Assembly (NCBI GenBank): GCA_003024785.1
Contig: PUQB01000092.1
Location: 62,001-126,000, forward strand
Reading direction: 5' to 3'
Source: Selaginella tamariscina
Taxonomy: Eukaryota > Streptophyta > Lycopodiopsida > Selaginellales > Selaginellaceae
Length of the DNA stretch: 64,000 bases
Shown piece by piece: positions 49,479 to 61,373 of the stretch. The translations under genes and the position numbers were made by a program. Each line of letters starts with the position of its first letter. Positions within the stretch are counted from its first letter, which is position 1. The notes under the pieces are model-generated. The model did not search any database. It was not told the origin of the DNA and saw nothing but the letters and a program-made list of their open reading frames with translations.

Positions 49479-50285
49479 ATGGAATCCATGGACGAGTACA
49501 CGATACGACGAGTACTTCGGCAACAGGGGTCAATACGGCTCTCAATTAGAACGCGGTTTCAATTCCTTACACCAGTTCTTTATCATTGTCTGTCCGGCAC
49601 CAACACTCATTTTGGACATACGCGAATGGATTCAGAGGATGCAGCTAGAGTGATATTTCGAAACATTCGTGCACAAACGATTGGATCAGCAAGGTGAACA
49701 CTTGGTCGACCAGGCGATCAAGGCATATCTACCACAATACAAGGCTTACAACTACAGGGCGGCGCATTTGCGTTTACAAGTAAGCTCATTCGAGATGTTT
49801 TTGAATTTCCAGAACTAGACATCTCCTATGATCCGATTCGCAAGTCAACACATACGTCCATCATTACACCGATAATATGGACAAGTTTCGGCAAAAGCAG
49901 AAGACGGCGAATGCGCACCAACGTCAATTTGCGAGAGCCTCATAAGAGCCGTATTAAGGCTATTACAACTGCGTTCGCTTTTCGCAAGACGCCAGTAGGA
50001 TTCAATAAGGAGATTGGGTATGTCTATCATCAATCTGAGCAGGGACAGAAATCGGATTGGGGGGAACTAGTTGTAGTAGGGCTACTACATGAGTTGAACA
50101 CGCTGCACAACCCCAAAAGCAAGGACAAGGAGACAACCGTATTTCCAGTACTTCATCACATTTTGACAACTCTCAACATTACGTATGCGGATTTAGCACC
50201 CACAGGTACACCGGTACTCACATCAAGGATAGGCTTTTGGTTAGGTCTTATGAATCAGTACCCGGATAATGTGTTCGATCCGTAA
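49479..50285 (+). CDS. Extra ORF between integrase and 3' LTR (aORF), unknown
   Basis: Two frames make one product: MESMDEYTIRRVLRQQGSI to ARVIFRNIRAQ, then from 49911 VNLREPHKSRIKAITTAFAF, YVYHQSEQGQKSDWGELVVV and TSRIGFWLGLMNQYPDNVFD with a stop. It resembles the plant-retrotransposon-associated helical domain often annotated as a putative plant transposon protein in Tat/Athila-type elements. No membrane or signal segment is evident, so it is not obviously envelope-like. Downstream 50286-51340 has Pro/Gln-rich broken frames and the polypurine tract. Confidence 0.6.
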
Positions 50286-51341
50286 TTTGGATGCACCACT
50301 ACCAACTAAGCCGAAGAAATGACCACGTACGCAAGTGAAGAAGCCAGAGGAGCCGCAGTCAAAGGAACCCAAAATATACTTGAGTTTATGGACGAGGACG
50401 AAGACGATGATCGAGTATTGCATAGGAGACCTTTACCACGAGGAGACCAGCGGAGAATGCGGAACAAGCTACAGCATCAACTTCTGTACCACACACAGAG
50501 GGTGACGACACAGTACTACCAGACCGCAATCCGCCCACAGGACCGACTTCCACAACACCCATGGAGTATGAAGATTCTGTGCCATTCAATAGTACGGGTC
50601 CTATCGTAGTTCCGTCGCCACCATCGTTCAACATCAAACTACGGTAGGTACATCTACTCATATCATACCACCATAGGTAGTACCTCCAGCACAGCACGTA
50701 CGGGAGTCAGCAGTACGGCAGTCAGGGCAAGAACCGGATTCAGCAGAACCGACACCTGGACAGACTGCCAAGAACAACCTCCCGATAAAGACCATCACGA
50801 GCAGCAGCCCTATTCACCAATACAACAGATGGGTCATCATGCTTCAGATCGACAGGAGCGAGACATTTGAGGAGTTCGAAGCGTACTCGTGATCAGACAG
50901 CTTCACTTGGACTCCCACCGCAGGACCCACACAGGATACGACTCTCGAAAGGTCAGCTTTCTCACCTTTGCAATGTCTTTGATGCTATTACGCAGTAGGT
51001 AGCACTTCAACGTGCAGAAGCTACTTTCAGTTAGCAACTTCATGACAGCTGTAATACGCTCGACAAGCAGTTCTTGGAGCAGTCGAATATCATACGCCGG
51101 TTGTATGATCAGAACAAGGTACTCATGGACATTGTACACACATTAGTTGATCAAGTCATAATATCCATGAGAAGATCAGTGAGTTCAATCCGACAGCAAC
51201 TCCAACATTGATGACGCAGACGAAGTACGGAAGTTACGCGAGAGAACCTCAAGTTGAAGAACTTCATTGCTTCTATGTGCGGAAGTGCGGGCACATCGTA
51301 AGGTTGCATCGGGGCGATGCAACACTTCCAGTCTGGGGGGA

Positions 51342-51917
51342 TGTTAGGAGCATAGTTAGACATTGGTAGAATTTCTTGTTATTTCATGGGCAATATAATG
51401 AGAAAATATCAAAAACAATATATATTGTGGAAAACCGAGAGTGAGAAGGATATATTGGAATACGAGTTACTAACGCAATACCAATACGGGTCATCACCGC
51501 AATACAATACCAACGAGTACGGCATTTTGGATAAGGATAAGGAGTTACAGTAACTGAATGGATAAGGTTGGGAGGCAGTTGTGATAACTGCTAGTACGGG
51601 ACCTAGAGTACGGGTATAAATAGACCAAATTAGGACTATAAGGGCATCCCGAGTATACTATTATTTTGTACTATGTGCCGTGCGCGGACTTAATATAAGT
51701 TTCCTTTCTCTCTCAATACGTCTATCTCTAACTCGTCTTTCTATTATGTAGTATATTGATCTTCTTCTCAGTACTGTGACGGGATCCATAGTACTGCTGC
51801 CTGCTATACACCTTGCCATCCTTACCCTTTTCCCGACCTTTTGATGATTGATCTTTTCTCTATTTTATTCCGGTAGACCCTTAATACGGGCTTGATGTAG
51901 GATTTTACGGTTCAACA
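51342..51917 (+). repeat. 3' LTR of the nested gypsy element
   Basis: 576 bp and collinear with 42861-43441, with scattered substitutions and a few short indels. It ends at GTAAT. Confidence 0.92.
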
Positions 51918-52680
51918 GTAATGAAGGACTTGCATAGTGAAGGCATTCAGCGCACACTTGTGCATTTTCATTGTTAACTCTTTAATCTTGGAATTTGTAA
52001 CTTTGTTTGTTATGAGGGGATAAGCTCTTGAACAAGGGTGATTCCTTTGCTTAAGAAGCGCATGATTTGGGATTCTCCACATGTTACGACCCGTATAACG
52101 AATCAAGAATATTCCCCTAAAAGGTATAAGCTAGAATATTCTTAAAGAGCTATACCTAGATCTAAGAGAATTAAGGGTACACTAATATTGGAAGCCTTTT
52201 TGGAGAGCAGCATGTGGAGACTAGAGACAGCTCGGGGAGGTCGGGTGGTTTTGTGAGGGTCTCTAGTTTGTACGTAGTGGTGCCTAACAATTGGTATCGG
52301 AGGCAAGGTTTGAGATGAGTGCCTGGTGGGAAGGGATAATACCACCTGTGTGGAGACGTTGAACACTAAAAGGCAAATTGTCCAAAGAGAAACAAGTATA
52401 AGGGCAAAAGTTTCAATGGCAGCAAGGACAAGTAGACGCCTAAGAAGCTTTAGGAGATGGAGCGTGGAGAGGAGCACAAAGGAGACTTCTCTAAACCACA
52501 AGGTAAATTTCTATTTGTTCTTGCTCAATAGGTAAACTACATGGCACGGGAGGAGCCACACACACATGCTATTGTGGTGGAGGGACGACTTGGTGAGCAT
52601 CCAATGCGAGTCCTTGTGAATATCATGAGTAGCGATAACTTTTGTTAACAAAGTTAGTGGAGGAGTGCAGCTTGCCCACA

Positions 52681-53225
52681 AAGACTGTGCCTCAATATGA
52701 ATTTGAAGGCTCAGCTATCACACAAAGCTATAGTGCTTGTGTGGAGGAGTTATAGCTGTAGTTGGCAAAACCCAGTTGGTGGAGCTGCACAAAGACTGTG
52801 CCTCAATACGAGATTGAGGGCTCAGCTATCACACAGAGCTACAGTGCTTGTGTGGAGGAGTTACAGTTGTAGGTTGACAAAACCCAACTGGTGGAGCACG
52901 AAGACTGTGCCTCAATACGAGATTGAGGGCTCAGCTATCACACAGAGCTACAGTGCTTGTGTGGAGGAGTTACAGCTGTAAGTTGACAAAACCCAACTGG
53001 TGGAGCACGAAACTGTGCCTCAATACAAGATTGAGGGCTCAGTTACACACAGAGCTACAGTGCTTGTGTGGAGGAGTTACAGTTGTAGGTTGGAAAACCT
53101 AGCTGGTGGAGCTGAACGAAGACTGTGCCTCAATACGAGATTGAGGGCTTAGTTGTCACATAGAGCTAAATTGCTTGTGTGGAGGAGTTACAGCTAAAGG
53201 TTCGCAAAACCCAGTTGGTGGAGAC
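52681..53225 (+). repeat. Five tandem units of about 109 bp in the short-LTR element
   Basis: Units start AAGACTGTGCCTCAATA at about 52681, 52792, 52901, 53010 and 53118. Each holds GAGGGCTCAGCTATCACACA, GCTTGTGTGGAGGAGTTACA and CCCAACTGGTGGAGC. A reading frame (VPQYEIEGSAITQ, CVEELQL) runs partly through the first units, so they may derive from the protease/gag junction. Confidence 0.9.
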
Positions 53226-53527
53226 TTTCTTTCTTACGAAGCTAGTGCGTGTGAATCCTAAGATCTAGTGGAGCACCAAGCACATGAAGCTTGAGTATAG
53301 TGAAGTGAAAGACACTTGGTTTGGAACAAAGCTTGAGTCTCCAAACAAGTTCTTTTATTGTCATCTTGAGCAAAGCTATTGTGCGAGGAGTTTGCTGACG
53401 TCTTCCCTCCTGAGCTACCTCATGGCTACCACATGCAAGAGGTGTGGAGCTGGAATAGGGTACGAAAGCCATTTATCGTAAGCCATTCCAACTAAGCCAT
53501 GCTAAGGAGTAAGAGGTTAAGAGACAA

Positions 53528-54730
53528 GTGATGGAGCTATTGGAATATGGCTTCATACAACTGAGCAAGTCTCCATTTGGTGCACCAGTATTGCTTGTCA
53601 GGAAGAAAAATGGCACCATGAGGATGTGCATAGACTATAGAGCTCTCAACAAGCAAACAGTGAAGGACAACATGCCCAAGCCATGTGTGGATACTATCAT
53701 GGATCATCTGGTGGAGCCAGAGTATTCACAAGATAGTTGGGCATTTCAAGTTCATTGTTATGCCATCGGCTTAACAAATGCCCCAGTCATTCACTCGGTT
53801 GACGACTGAGGTGTTTGGTGACTACTTGCATGACTTTGTGGAGATCTTCCTCAACGATATTCTTATTTACAGTAAGAATATGAAGGAGCATGTGCAGCAT
53901 TTGCGAAGAGTTCTTCAGTTGTTGAGGAAGAACAAGCTCTATGCAAAGAAGAGCAAATGTGCATTTGCTCAGTGCAAAGTGGAGTATTTGGGTCACATTG
54001 TGACGCCAAGTGGAGTGAAGACTGATCCGCAGAAGGTGGCAGTGGTGGAACAATGGCCAGTTCCTAGCAATGCAGAAGAGTTATGAAGTTTCTTGGGCAT
54101 GGTTGGTTATTACCAGCGGTATGTTAAGGATTATGCCAAGAAAGCTTCCCTGTTAACTAGGTTGCTGAGGAAGGACATTCTCTTTGCATGAAGTGCTTAA
54201 GAAAAGAGCAGTTTCCAAGCTTTGAAACAAGCTTTGGTATATGCACCAGTTTTATGTATTACAGATCCCTCTAAGCCTTATGAGGTATCGTGTGATGCGA
54301 GTGGAATGGCCATTGGAGTTGTACTTATGCAAGAGGGAAGGCCTATTACTTATGAGAGTCGTACTTTGAATCTGCAAAGTAACAGTACTCAACGTATGAG
54401 CAAGAACTATTGGCTATTGTTAATGTATTATGAGTTTGGAGGCACTATCTTTATGGTGCAAGTTTCAAATTATTTACAGATCACAAGACTTTGGTGTATC
54501 TGTTCAAACAGAAAGAGTTAAACTCTTAGCAAGCTCGCTGGATGGTTAAGCTCATGGAGTTTGGCAAATTTCCTATTGAGCATTGTGCAGGAAAGGCTAA
54601 CGTGGTGGTAAATGCTTTGTCACGCGTTAGGAGAGCCACAGTGGTTAGAGAATTCCAAACACGCTTATGTAATGCATTAACAAGGACGGTCAGTGAGTTT
54701 AGCCAGGTAGTTCAACATGCTCAAGCATAA
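53528..54730 (+). pseudogene. Reverse transcriptase / RNase H of the short-LTR gypsy element
   Basis: RT reads [38 protein letters not shown] and KEHVQHLRRVLQLLRKNKLY. The catalytic box is FLNDILIYS, with Asn for the first Asp of xxDD. RNase H has PYEVSCDASGMAIGVVLMQE. Part of RT between HLVEPEYS and [16 protein letters not shown] is deleted or shifted. Confidence 0.78.
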
Positions 54731-54759
54731 GACGCTGAGGTGCAGATAGCTAGAGCCAC

Positions 54760-55600
54760 CATTCTCATTTTAGGATGGAGTTTTGTACTACAATGGCCGT
54801 GTGTATCTTCCTTGTGTGGACCATTTGATCAACCAGTACTGTATTTCCATCATGATCACCCGGAAGCTGGTCATTTTGGGGGGGAGGAGAACGTATGAGT
54901 TGATCAAGAGAAGGTTCTATTGGAGGAATATGAAATCTAATATCATAGAGTACTGCAGGACTTGTGACAAGTGTCAGCAAGTAAAGGTGCCCAGGGAAAA
55001 ACCAAGTGGGCTATTAGTACCATTGCCTATTCTAGACAGGCGATGGGGCAGTATCTCTATGGACTTTGTCACTCATTTGCCAAGGACACAGTGGCATTGG
55101 AATGAGTCCATATTATGCTATGTTTGGACAGCATTCCAAGACAGCTTTTGAGCTGGGTTTAGCAAGTAAGAAAACTCAAGGCAACATGGATGAGGAAGCT
55201 AAAGATCTGAGTGTTGAGCTTAGAAACATTAGAGTTTGTGCAAGAAGAACTTACAAGTAGCTCAGAGCCGAGCTATCAAGTTTGTTAATGAGCACAGAAG
55301 TTTCCAAGAGTTTCAGGTGGGAGATTATGTATATCTCTAAGTGGTATTTACCACACATGTAAGGCGGAACACTATTGTGGCCTTATGAAGGGACACAATG
55401 ATAAGTTGTCTCTTAAGTACTCAGGTCCTTATGAGATTCTGGAGCGTATCGATAAGGTGACATATCGACTACGGCTGCCAGAAGGAGTGAGGGTGCACCC
55501 AGTGTTTCATGTTAGCCAGTTAAAGAGAGTACTCACAAGGAACAAGTCCCGGGTAGATTCTTTGTGGATGTACAAGGCTAATGATACAGGACCAGTTGAG
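54760..55600 (+). pseudogene. Integrase of the short-LTR gypsy element, core deleted
   Basis: The zinc part is present (YELIKRRFYWRNMKSNIIEY, CRTCDKCQQVK), then SISMDFVTHLPRTQ with the first core Asp. The text then jumps directly to GIGMSPYYAMFGQHSKTAFE, so the second Asp and the Glu are gone. The end keeps LSLKYSGPYEILERIDKVTY and VHPVFHVSQLKRVL. Confidence 0.8.
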
Positions 55601-55852
55601 TAAGTTATGCTGCCCTTGAGGACAAGGACTTGCTAATGGGGGAGGATTGTTACGACCCGTATAACGAATCAAGAATATTCCCCTAAAAGGTATAAGCTAG
55701 AATATTCTTAAAGAGCTATACCTAGATCTAAGAGAATTAAGGGTACACTAATGGAAGCCTTTTTGGAGAGCAGCATGTGGAGACTAGAGACAGCTCGGGG
55801 AGGTCGGGTGGTTTTGTGAGGGTCTCTAGTTTGTACGTAGTGGTGCCTTACA

Positions 55853-58435
55853 CCACCTAGTTTATCGATTAAGTAAGGAAACTCGCTGAGTTTGATAAGT
55901 TATGTCAAATGAGCTAAAAGTTAGTCGAATTTCCATTGGAAGTTTAAGTGTATGTACCTCCTCAGAGAGTCGATATTCGGTGAGAATTAGAAGTTGATAT
56001 TGGTTTTCAATATCGATTTCATTTCAGATTCAAATATGATTATTCAAAATATGGTTTCTTGACTCTGCATCATGGTCTAAATATGGGCACTTAAAGAACA
56101 AATAAAGTATGTATCTTCAGTCCTTCGAAATATTGAAAAATAGAACTATTCTTGACTCAAGGTTTGATTGTATTCCTTGGATTAGTTATCGGTTCTATCT
56201 CAAGGTCTAATGGTGTTCCTTGAGTTTATTTTAACATTCATGAAAGTACGATATCGAGTTTTGTGATTAACTCAAGAAGTTGGTGTCCCTTCTTGATGAT
56301 CATAATTCATGGTTCCTAACGTATAGTTCAATATCCGATACGAAAATATGAGGTTTCTATTACCTCATTTGTTGAGATATTCATATTCTAGACTTTGGAA
56401 GTATTTGTGACAATCTTTTGAAGATTGGTTATAAATGACTTGTCAAAGTATGGTATGATATCTCTTTAATATTGAGTTTGGAGCGCTCAATATTGAAACT
56501 TGGTTATGATCACATGAGGTGGCCATAATCATAAAATATAAAAGACTCAAGCAGACCTGAGTTTGACACTTTGGTAAGGCACTACCTTAGTGTTATAACT
56601 TGAAACGTGTTTTTAAGTTAGTTGTGAAATGAGGTATTTCTCAATACGGTGCTTAAAGAGCAATGTGGTGCTTTGTGAATTACTAGGTGTTTAATGGATA
56701 ATGTATCTTAGTTCAACGTGTTGAACTAAATATTTTATTCATGTTTGGGAAATATGTTGAATTATGAGATATGACTGAAACATGAAGTTAATATGACACT
56801 TTAGTGTTATGGTAACATTTATGTGGAAGTTGATATCTTGACACTAATTCATGATTCCTCTTAGTCTATGAACAGTTCCTTGGAATATTGTTGTAACAAT
56901 ATTATTTCCATCTCAAAACTGAAATTTAGTTCATGTAAACTAAGACCATATCTATATTATAGTTGTAGCATTTTGATAATTGATATGATTGTAAAGTTAT
57001 ATTCATTAGTGTAACAATTAGTTGGTAAACTTAGGATTTGAACGTTAAAAAATCGATATCCATTCAAAAGTATCAATATCGAAATTGAAAAAGTAAAGTC
57101 ATACTAAAAACTATGACATACACACTCTCTCTAAGTCCTTATATCTTTAGGGTTTAAGGATAATTGTTTATAGATTTAGGATTAGTGCAAATGCTATACC
57201 TCAGTATAGTGTGAGAGGCATTTACATAATCAGTTTGAGAGTTGGAAATAGATATATATGTTATAGCAGCGTGCAGTATTCTGAGTTCAGGGAGACTCTT
57301 ATTGCGAAAACTAAGTTTTGAACTTTGATATTTTTGAACTTAGTGAGATAAAGCGTTAGGAATTATTGAACGGCATCTAGTATGATGTGCTCTTTGGGGA
57401 ATGAGTACAATGAGAATGTTAATTAAGACATGTGCTATCTAAATATTGCTGTTTGAAGCACTAGAGATGGGTTGAATTTCCTGGTTTTACATTGATTTAT
57501 AAAAAGATATATTAGCTTATCTGATCCCTGAACTGGTCGGTGTTATGAAAGAGTACAAAGTTGGTTGTGAAGGATGAATATTAGTGCTATAACACTTGGT
57601 AATAGATTTGACATGAATTTAATTTCCATTGGGAATGAAGTTATGTCAATGACACATCAAGTGGATGGGCTAATTTCAAGTTGACATGACCTTGTTGTAT
57701 ACATGTGTACAGCCATGCGCCTCTATGATCGCCTCTAGCCAAATTAACATGTTTATAAAGAATAGGGTTTCAAGAGAAGTACTCTAGCATCGAAAAAAGG
57801 CTTGATTCCAATAAAAGTCTCATACCTAGTCTGGCGTAACTATATACTAAAGGGGGATATGTATAGTAGCAAACCCTTATAAAAGGGGTAATGAGAAACA
57901 CTGAGGGATGTAGAAATGTAAAGCTATAATATTGTAACATGTGGAGATATAAGACCATTGGAAAATCAAAGAAATGCAAATGTGTTTGGTCAAGCATTTG
58001 AGAAGTGCTTGTTGTGCGCTAGATGATAGAGGTCGTCAACAGCGTTTGATATTAAGGAATAAAGCAAGTCTTTATTTCTTATTAACCAAGGGGCCGGCAA
58101 CAACACTAATTAGATGCCTCCAATATAAATTCTAGTTAAGTAAAAGAAATTAACTAGTGTTGTGTGCGTCGAGTGACAGACTTTGTAACATGCAAAAGGT
58201 CTCCAAGTGACTTCATGTCGCAGGTGGTGCCTCCGGCAACTGGGTTTACGACTCAGTGAACAACGGTTCTGAAGTACTTGGCTTCACGTAATGCAAGGGG
58301 GGTAATAAAATTTATGTGAACTTTTGGCTGACTTCGCATAAAGTGATATGTTAGTTTTGGTTAGTTTTTTCTAACATTATCTAGTCTTGGAGTTAGACGT
58401 CAATGAGGATATTGACATTTTCAAAGGCGGGAGTG
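55853..58435 (+). other. LARD-like internal region, right part
   Basis: About 2.6 kb of AT-rich sequence with no gene or domain, ending in the polypurine tract AAAGGCGGGAGTG just before the 3' LTR. Short phrases recur (for example TTGATATTC and CAATATTGA types), but no clear array is seen. Confidence 0.6.
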
Positions 58436-60140
58436 TGTCATAGTTTTTACTATGACTCTACCCTTTACTTTGGAGGTTAATTGTTGTTACCTACTGTACT
58501 ATGTTGACGGACCCTAGATGTAGTGAAAAACAGCCCTACTTAGTGCACTTAGGTGTTTAGAGGTAGTTCGGCCAGCTATCTTTAACATCGTGAGAAACTT
58601 TAAGCGAACGTAGCACTTACCTTCTAAAAAACTCACCCCCAATTTTAACGTCCTAGTTAAGATGAGTTTGGCATGTTAAATAGGGTTAGAAACACCCTAG
58701 GGTTGACCTAACCCTAGGGTTACCCTAACCCACACCCTAAACCCCCCACCCTCCTTGGTTAGGGTTTAGGGTAGGGGTTAGTGTGCAAACTATCTCATTA
58801 ACTAAGAGGTTGGCATTCAGTGCCAGCCCACTTACACATACAGGAAAAGAGGGGAGGGAGCTCCATCACATAAATAAGGTAGAGTATGTAGGAGTGAGGG
58901 TTCCTGGGTTCATGATTGAGCTCGTTACTCTTCTCCCGGTACAAGCTTTAACTTGTGTCAAGGCACAACCCTCTGTTGTGCCACCCTAACTTCCAGACGA
59001 CAAGGGTACGTCTCACCTTTGGGGTAACTTACCCTTAGCATTGGCGAATCCATGCCTGAGGTCTTGTTGGGATGCACATTCCAAGAAGCAAGGTTGAGGC
59101 TTGTCTCCAGCCTCCTCCTCCACGTTAAGCTAAGAGCAACACTCACAGCTAACTAGGGCATATTCGTGTCCCTGTCCAACTGTGGTTGTGGGTTCTTGAC
59201 TGACAGGGTTTCTTTATCGAGTCTTGAGGGATAATTGAGGGGTTCTAGAGTTGGCATTTAGGAGCCACGTTTGTGGCACTTGGTGCAACTCTCGAATCTA
59301 AGGGCTATGGCATGATAGCCCACATCAGGGAAGGCATTGTCACATGAAGATGTGACACTGGGCTAAATGTCACAAGGTACAATGCCCGAGGCACACCCTT
59401 TGGGGTTATGTCATGGGCTTGTTGCCAAGGGGTTAGATACTTTGACAAATAGACATGCTTATGCTCGCGCTAGGGTGCTAAGCCTTGGGCATTTGCTTAG
59501 GTCTCATAACCAGGTGTGCTTAGGCACACTTGGCTAGGGAAGTGTTCTCCTTGGAATCCAGGGTTGAACAACCTAAGCGTGTTAGCAGGAGCCCTTTCGT
59601 GAGGCACTCGCAAGGTCATGTACTTAGGGTTATCCAAACCTAGCCTTAGGGAGTTTACTTAGCAGAACACTCGTGTCCACTTACGGCGCAGACTCATGTC
59701 CTCACTAAGTATTAGCCCTAGGTCTAGGGTATGACTTGGCCACTCAAACCCTTAGGGGTTAGTCATGGTTTAGGGTACCCCTTGTCGCCCTAAAGGGGTT
59801 TGTACTCCCGAATGAGGGTGATTCCTCAAGGGGTAAGTGACAATGCCTTGGCTCTGTCAGGGGGTATATGTGAGACACATCTCCTTTGTGGGGTTAGGGC
59901 ATGAGCCTGTCTAGGTCTACTAGGACAGGATCCTAAAGTCTATTCGGGTTATCCTCTAGGGTTCAGGGGATGGTCATTCTAGGGGACTTAGGGTAAGACT
60001 CTGAGTCTTCTACCTAATTAGGCCTCTGAGTTAGACTCTTAGGGGTCATCTTGGAAGATTTAGCGTTGCTCACACATGGAATTGACACTGGAAGGCCACT
60101 TAGTGGCCACGTGCTAGCCCTTCGGGTTAAAACTCTGACA
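58436..60140 (+). repeat. 3' long LTR of the LARD-like element
   Basis: 1705 bp, collinear with 40086-41784. It has the same telomere-like block near 58678-58775, including CCCTAAACCCC and GGTTAGGGTTTAGGG. Confidence 0.9.
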
Positions 60141-60754
60141 TAATGCAACCAAACCAAATATTGTATGGTTAGACTTAGCAACTAGACATCATATCACTCA
60201 TAAGCAAAATCTTTTTTTCGAGTACCATTCGAGTGGAACATACAATGTTGTAGTCAATAATGGAGCAATCCTACCAGTCTTTGGTAAAGGCACACTTAAG
60301 TTTATGTTACCATTTGGAGCAGTTGTTGAAGTTCTTAAGGTCAAGTGTGTACCTCAAGCAATAAAGACTCTATTACCTATTGCACTAATCAATAACCAAG
60401 GATATGAAGTCGTTTTCTTTCCAACTTGAGGTAACTATTTCTCCCATCCTACATACAGTAGAGTAGTAGAGGTAGTACAGGTGGGGAATCTTTTTCGGCT
60501 AATTTGCAATATCTAGCAAATCAATAGAACAACAAAATCTCTACGACTATTGCACTAGCAAAAGAACGTGGAACATTGGTAGACATCTCTACATGGCATC
60601 GAAGATTTGGCCACCTTCACCAACATGCTTTACATATGCTATGTGAACACAAGATGGTTGAAGGCTTGAATATTCTTCCATAAATCTTAACTTATGTGAA
60701 TCGTGCATCCATGGCAAGCAACATAAACAACCATTTCATGTTGGAAGGAGTACA
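60141..60754 (+). pseudogene. Ty1/copia protease and GAG-pre-integrase region
   Basis: Directly after the LARD-like element the text reads PNIVWLDLATRHHITHKQN, a degraded copia protease site (DSGATxH type), then GTYNVVVNNGAILPVFGKGT. The GAG-pre-integrase part has TWHRRFGHLHQHALHMLCEH-like text and ends at HGKQHKQPFHVG. It continues the gag at 39218-40085. Confidence 0.75.
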
Positions 60755-61373
60755 TGTTAGAATCGTAGTTAGACATTTATGTTATGTTTATTTCATGGGC
60801 AAATATAATGGGAAAAACACCAAAAATAGTATATATTGTGAAAAACTAAGAGTGGGATGGATATATCGGAGTACGAGTCACTAACGTAATACGGGTGAAT
60901 CACTACCGCAATACGAGGTATAAGGCGGAGTACAGCATACTTGGATAAGGATAAGAAGGAGTTACAGTAACTAAATGGATAAGGCTAAGAGGTAGTTATT
61001 ATAACTGCTAGTATGAGACCAAGAGTACGGGTATAAATAGACCAGATTAGGACTAGAAAGATATCCCGAATATACTGTAATTTTGTACCATGTGCCGTGC
61101 GTGAATATAATATATGCCTTCTTTCACTCTTTATATGTCTATCTCTTACTCGTCTTTCTGCTTTGATGTATATACTATTCATTTCTTAGTATTGTGACGG
61201 GATCCGTAGTACTGTTACCTGTTACACACCTTGCCATCCTTACCCATTCCCGACCTTCTGAAGTCTGATCTATCATCTATTTCTTCTCTATCTTATTCCA
61301 ATTGACCCCTAGTACGGGTTTGTCAGTGGCGACCACTGCTATGTTTAGTACATAGGATTTTTTGTGTTCAACA
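60755..61373 (+). mobile_element. Solo LTR of the 9 kb gypsy family, inside copia integrase
   Basis: Runs from TGTTAGAATCG to GTGTTCAACA and aligns with 42861-43441 and 51342-51917. It carries GGGTATAAATAG, TGTGCCGTGCGTG and GGATCCGTAGTACTG, plus about 30 extra bases near 61321-61350 (including GTGGCGACCACTGCTATG). The flanks GTACA (60750-60754) and GTATA (61374-61378) differ by one base. No internal sequence is present. Confidence 0.9.

Larger units (their letters stand above)
42861..51917 (+). mobile_element. Ty3/gypsy element with an extra 3' ORF, nested in the LARD-like element
   Basis: LTRs at 42861-43441 and 51342-51917 run from TGTTAGGAG to GGTTCAACA. Perfect 5-bp target duplications GTAAT lie at 42856-42860 and 51918-51922. 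A G-rich polypurine tract (GTCTGGGGGGA) precedes the 3' LTR. The order is gag, protease, RT, RNase H, integrase, then extra frames before the 3' LTR. Stops and shifts in gag and a changed integrase residue suggest it is no longer autonomous. A solo LTR of the same family is at 60755-61373. Confidence 0.93.
52082..55852 (+). mobile_element. Short-LTR Ty3/gypsy element with internal tandem repeats and deleted integrase core
   Basis: LTRs at 52082-52289 (208 bp) and 55648-55852 (205 bp) start TGTTACGACCCGTATAACG. They end in CTAACA and CTTACA. The primer-binding site ATTGGTATCGGAGGC follows the 5' LTR, and AATGGGGGAGGAT precedes the 3' LTR. Target flanks are CCACA (52077-52081) and CCACC (55853-55857). 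It lies in the LARD-like internal region beside the larger gypsy element. The gag is mostly replaced by repeats and the integrase core is missing. Confidence 0.88.
40086..60140 (+). mobile_element. 20 kb LTR element with 1.7 kb LTRs and no coding capacity of its own (LARD-like), hosting two nested gypsy elements
   Basis: Long LTRs at 40086-41784 and 58436-60140 start TGTCATAGTTTTTACTATGA and end in TTACA or TGACA. The primer-binding site ATTGGTATCAAAGCC follows the 5' LTR, and a purine tract AAAGGCGGGAGTG precedes the 3' LTR. The flanks CAATG (40081-40085) and TAATG (60141-60145) form a 5-bp target duplication with one mismatch. Removing the nested elements at 42861-51917 and 52082-55852 leaves about 3.8 kb of internal sequence with no gag or pol frame. 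That is the layout of a large retrotransposon derivative, which must use proteins of another element. Confidence 0.88.

Noticed and set aside
52681-53225. Five regular repeats taken as a CRISPR-like array
   Set aside because: The units are contiguous and 109 bp long, with no unique spacers, inside an LTR element in a plant genome.
57770-57997. Reverse-strand frame in the LARD-like internal region
   Set aside because: No domain and AT-driven composition. The region is non-coding by all other signs.
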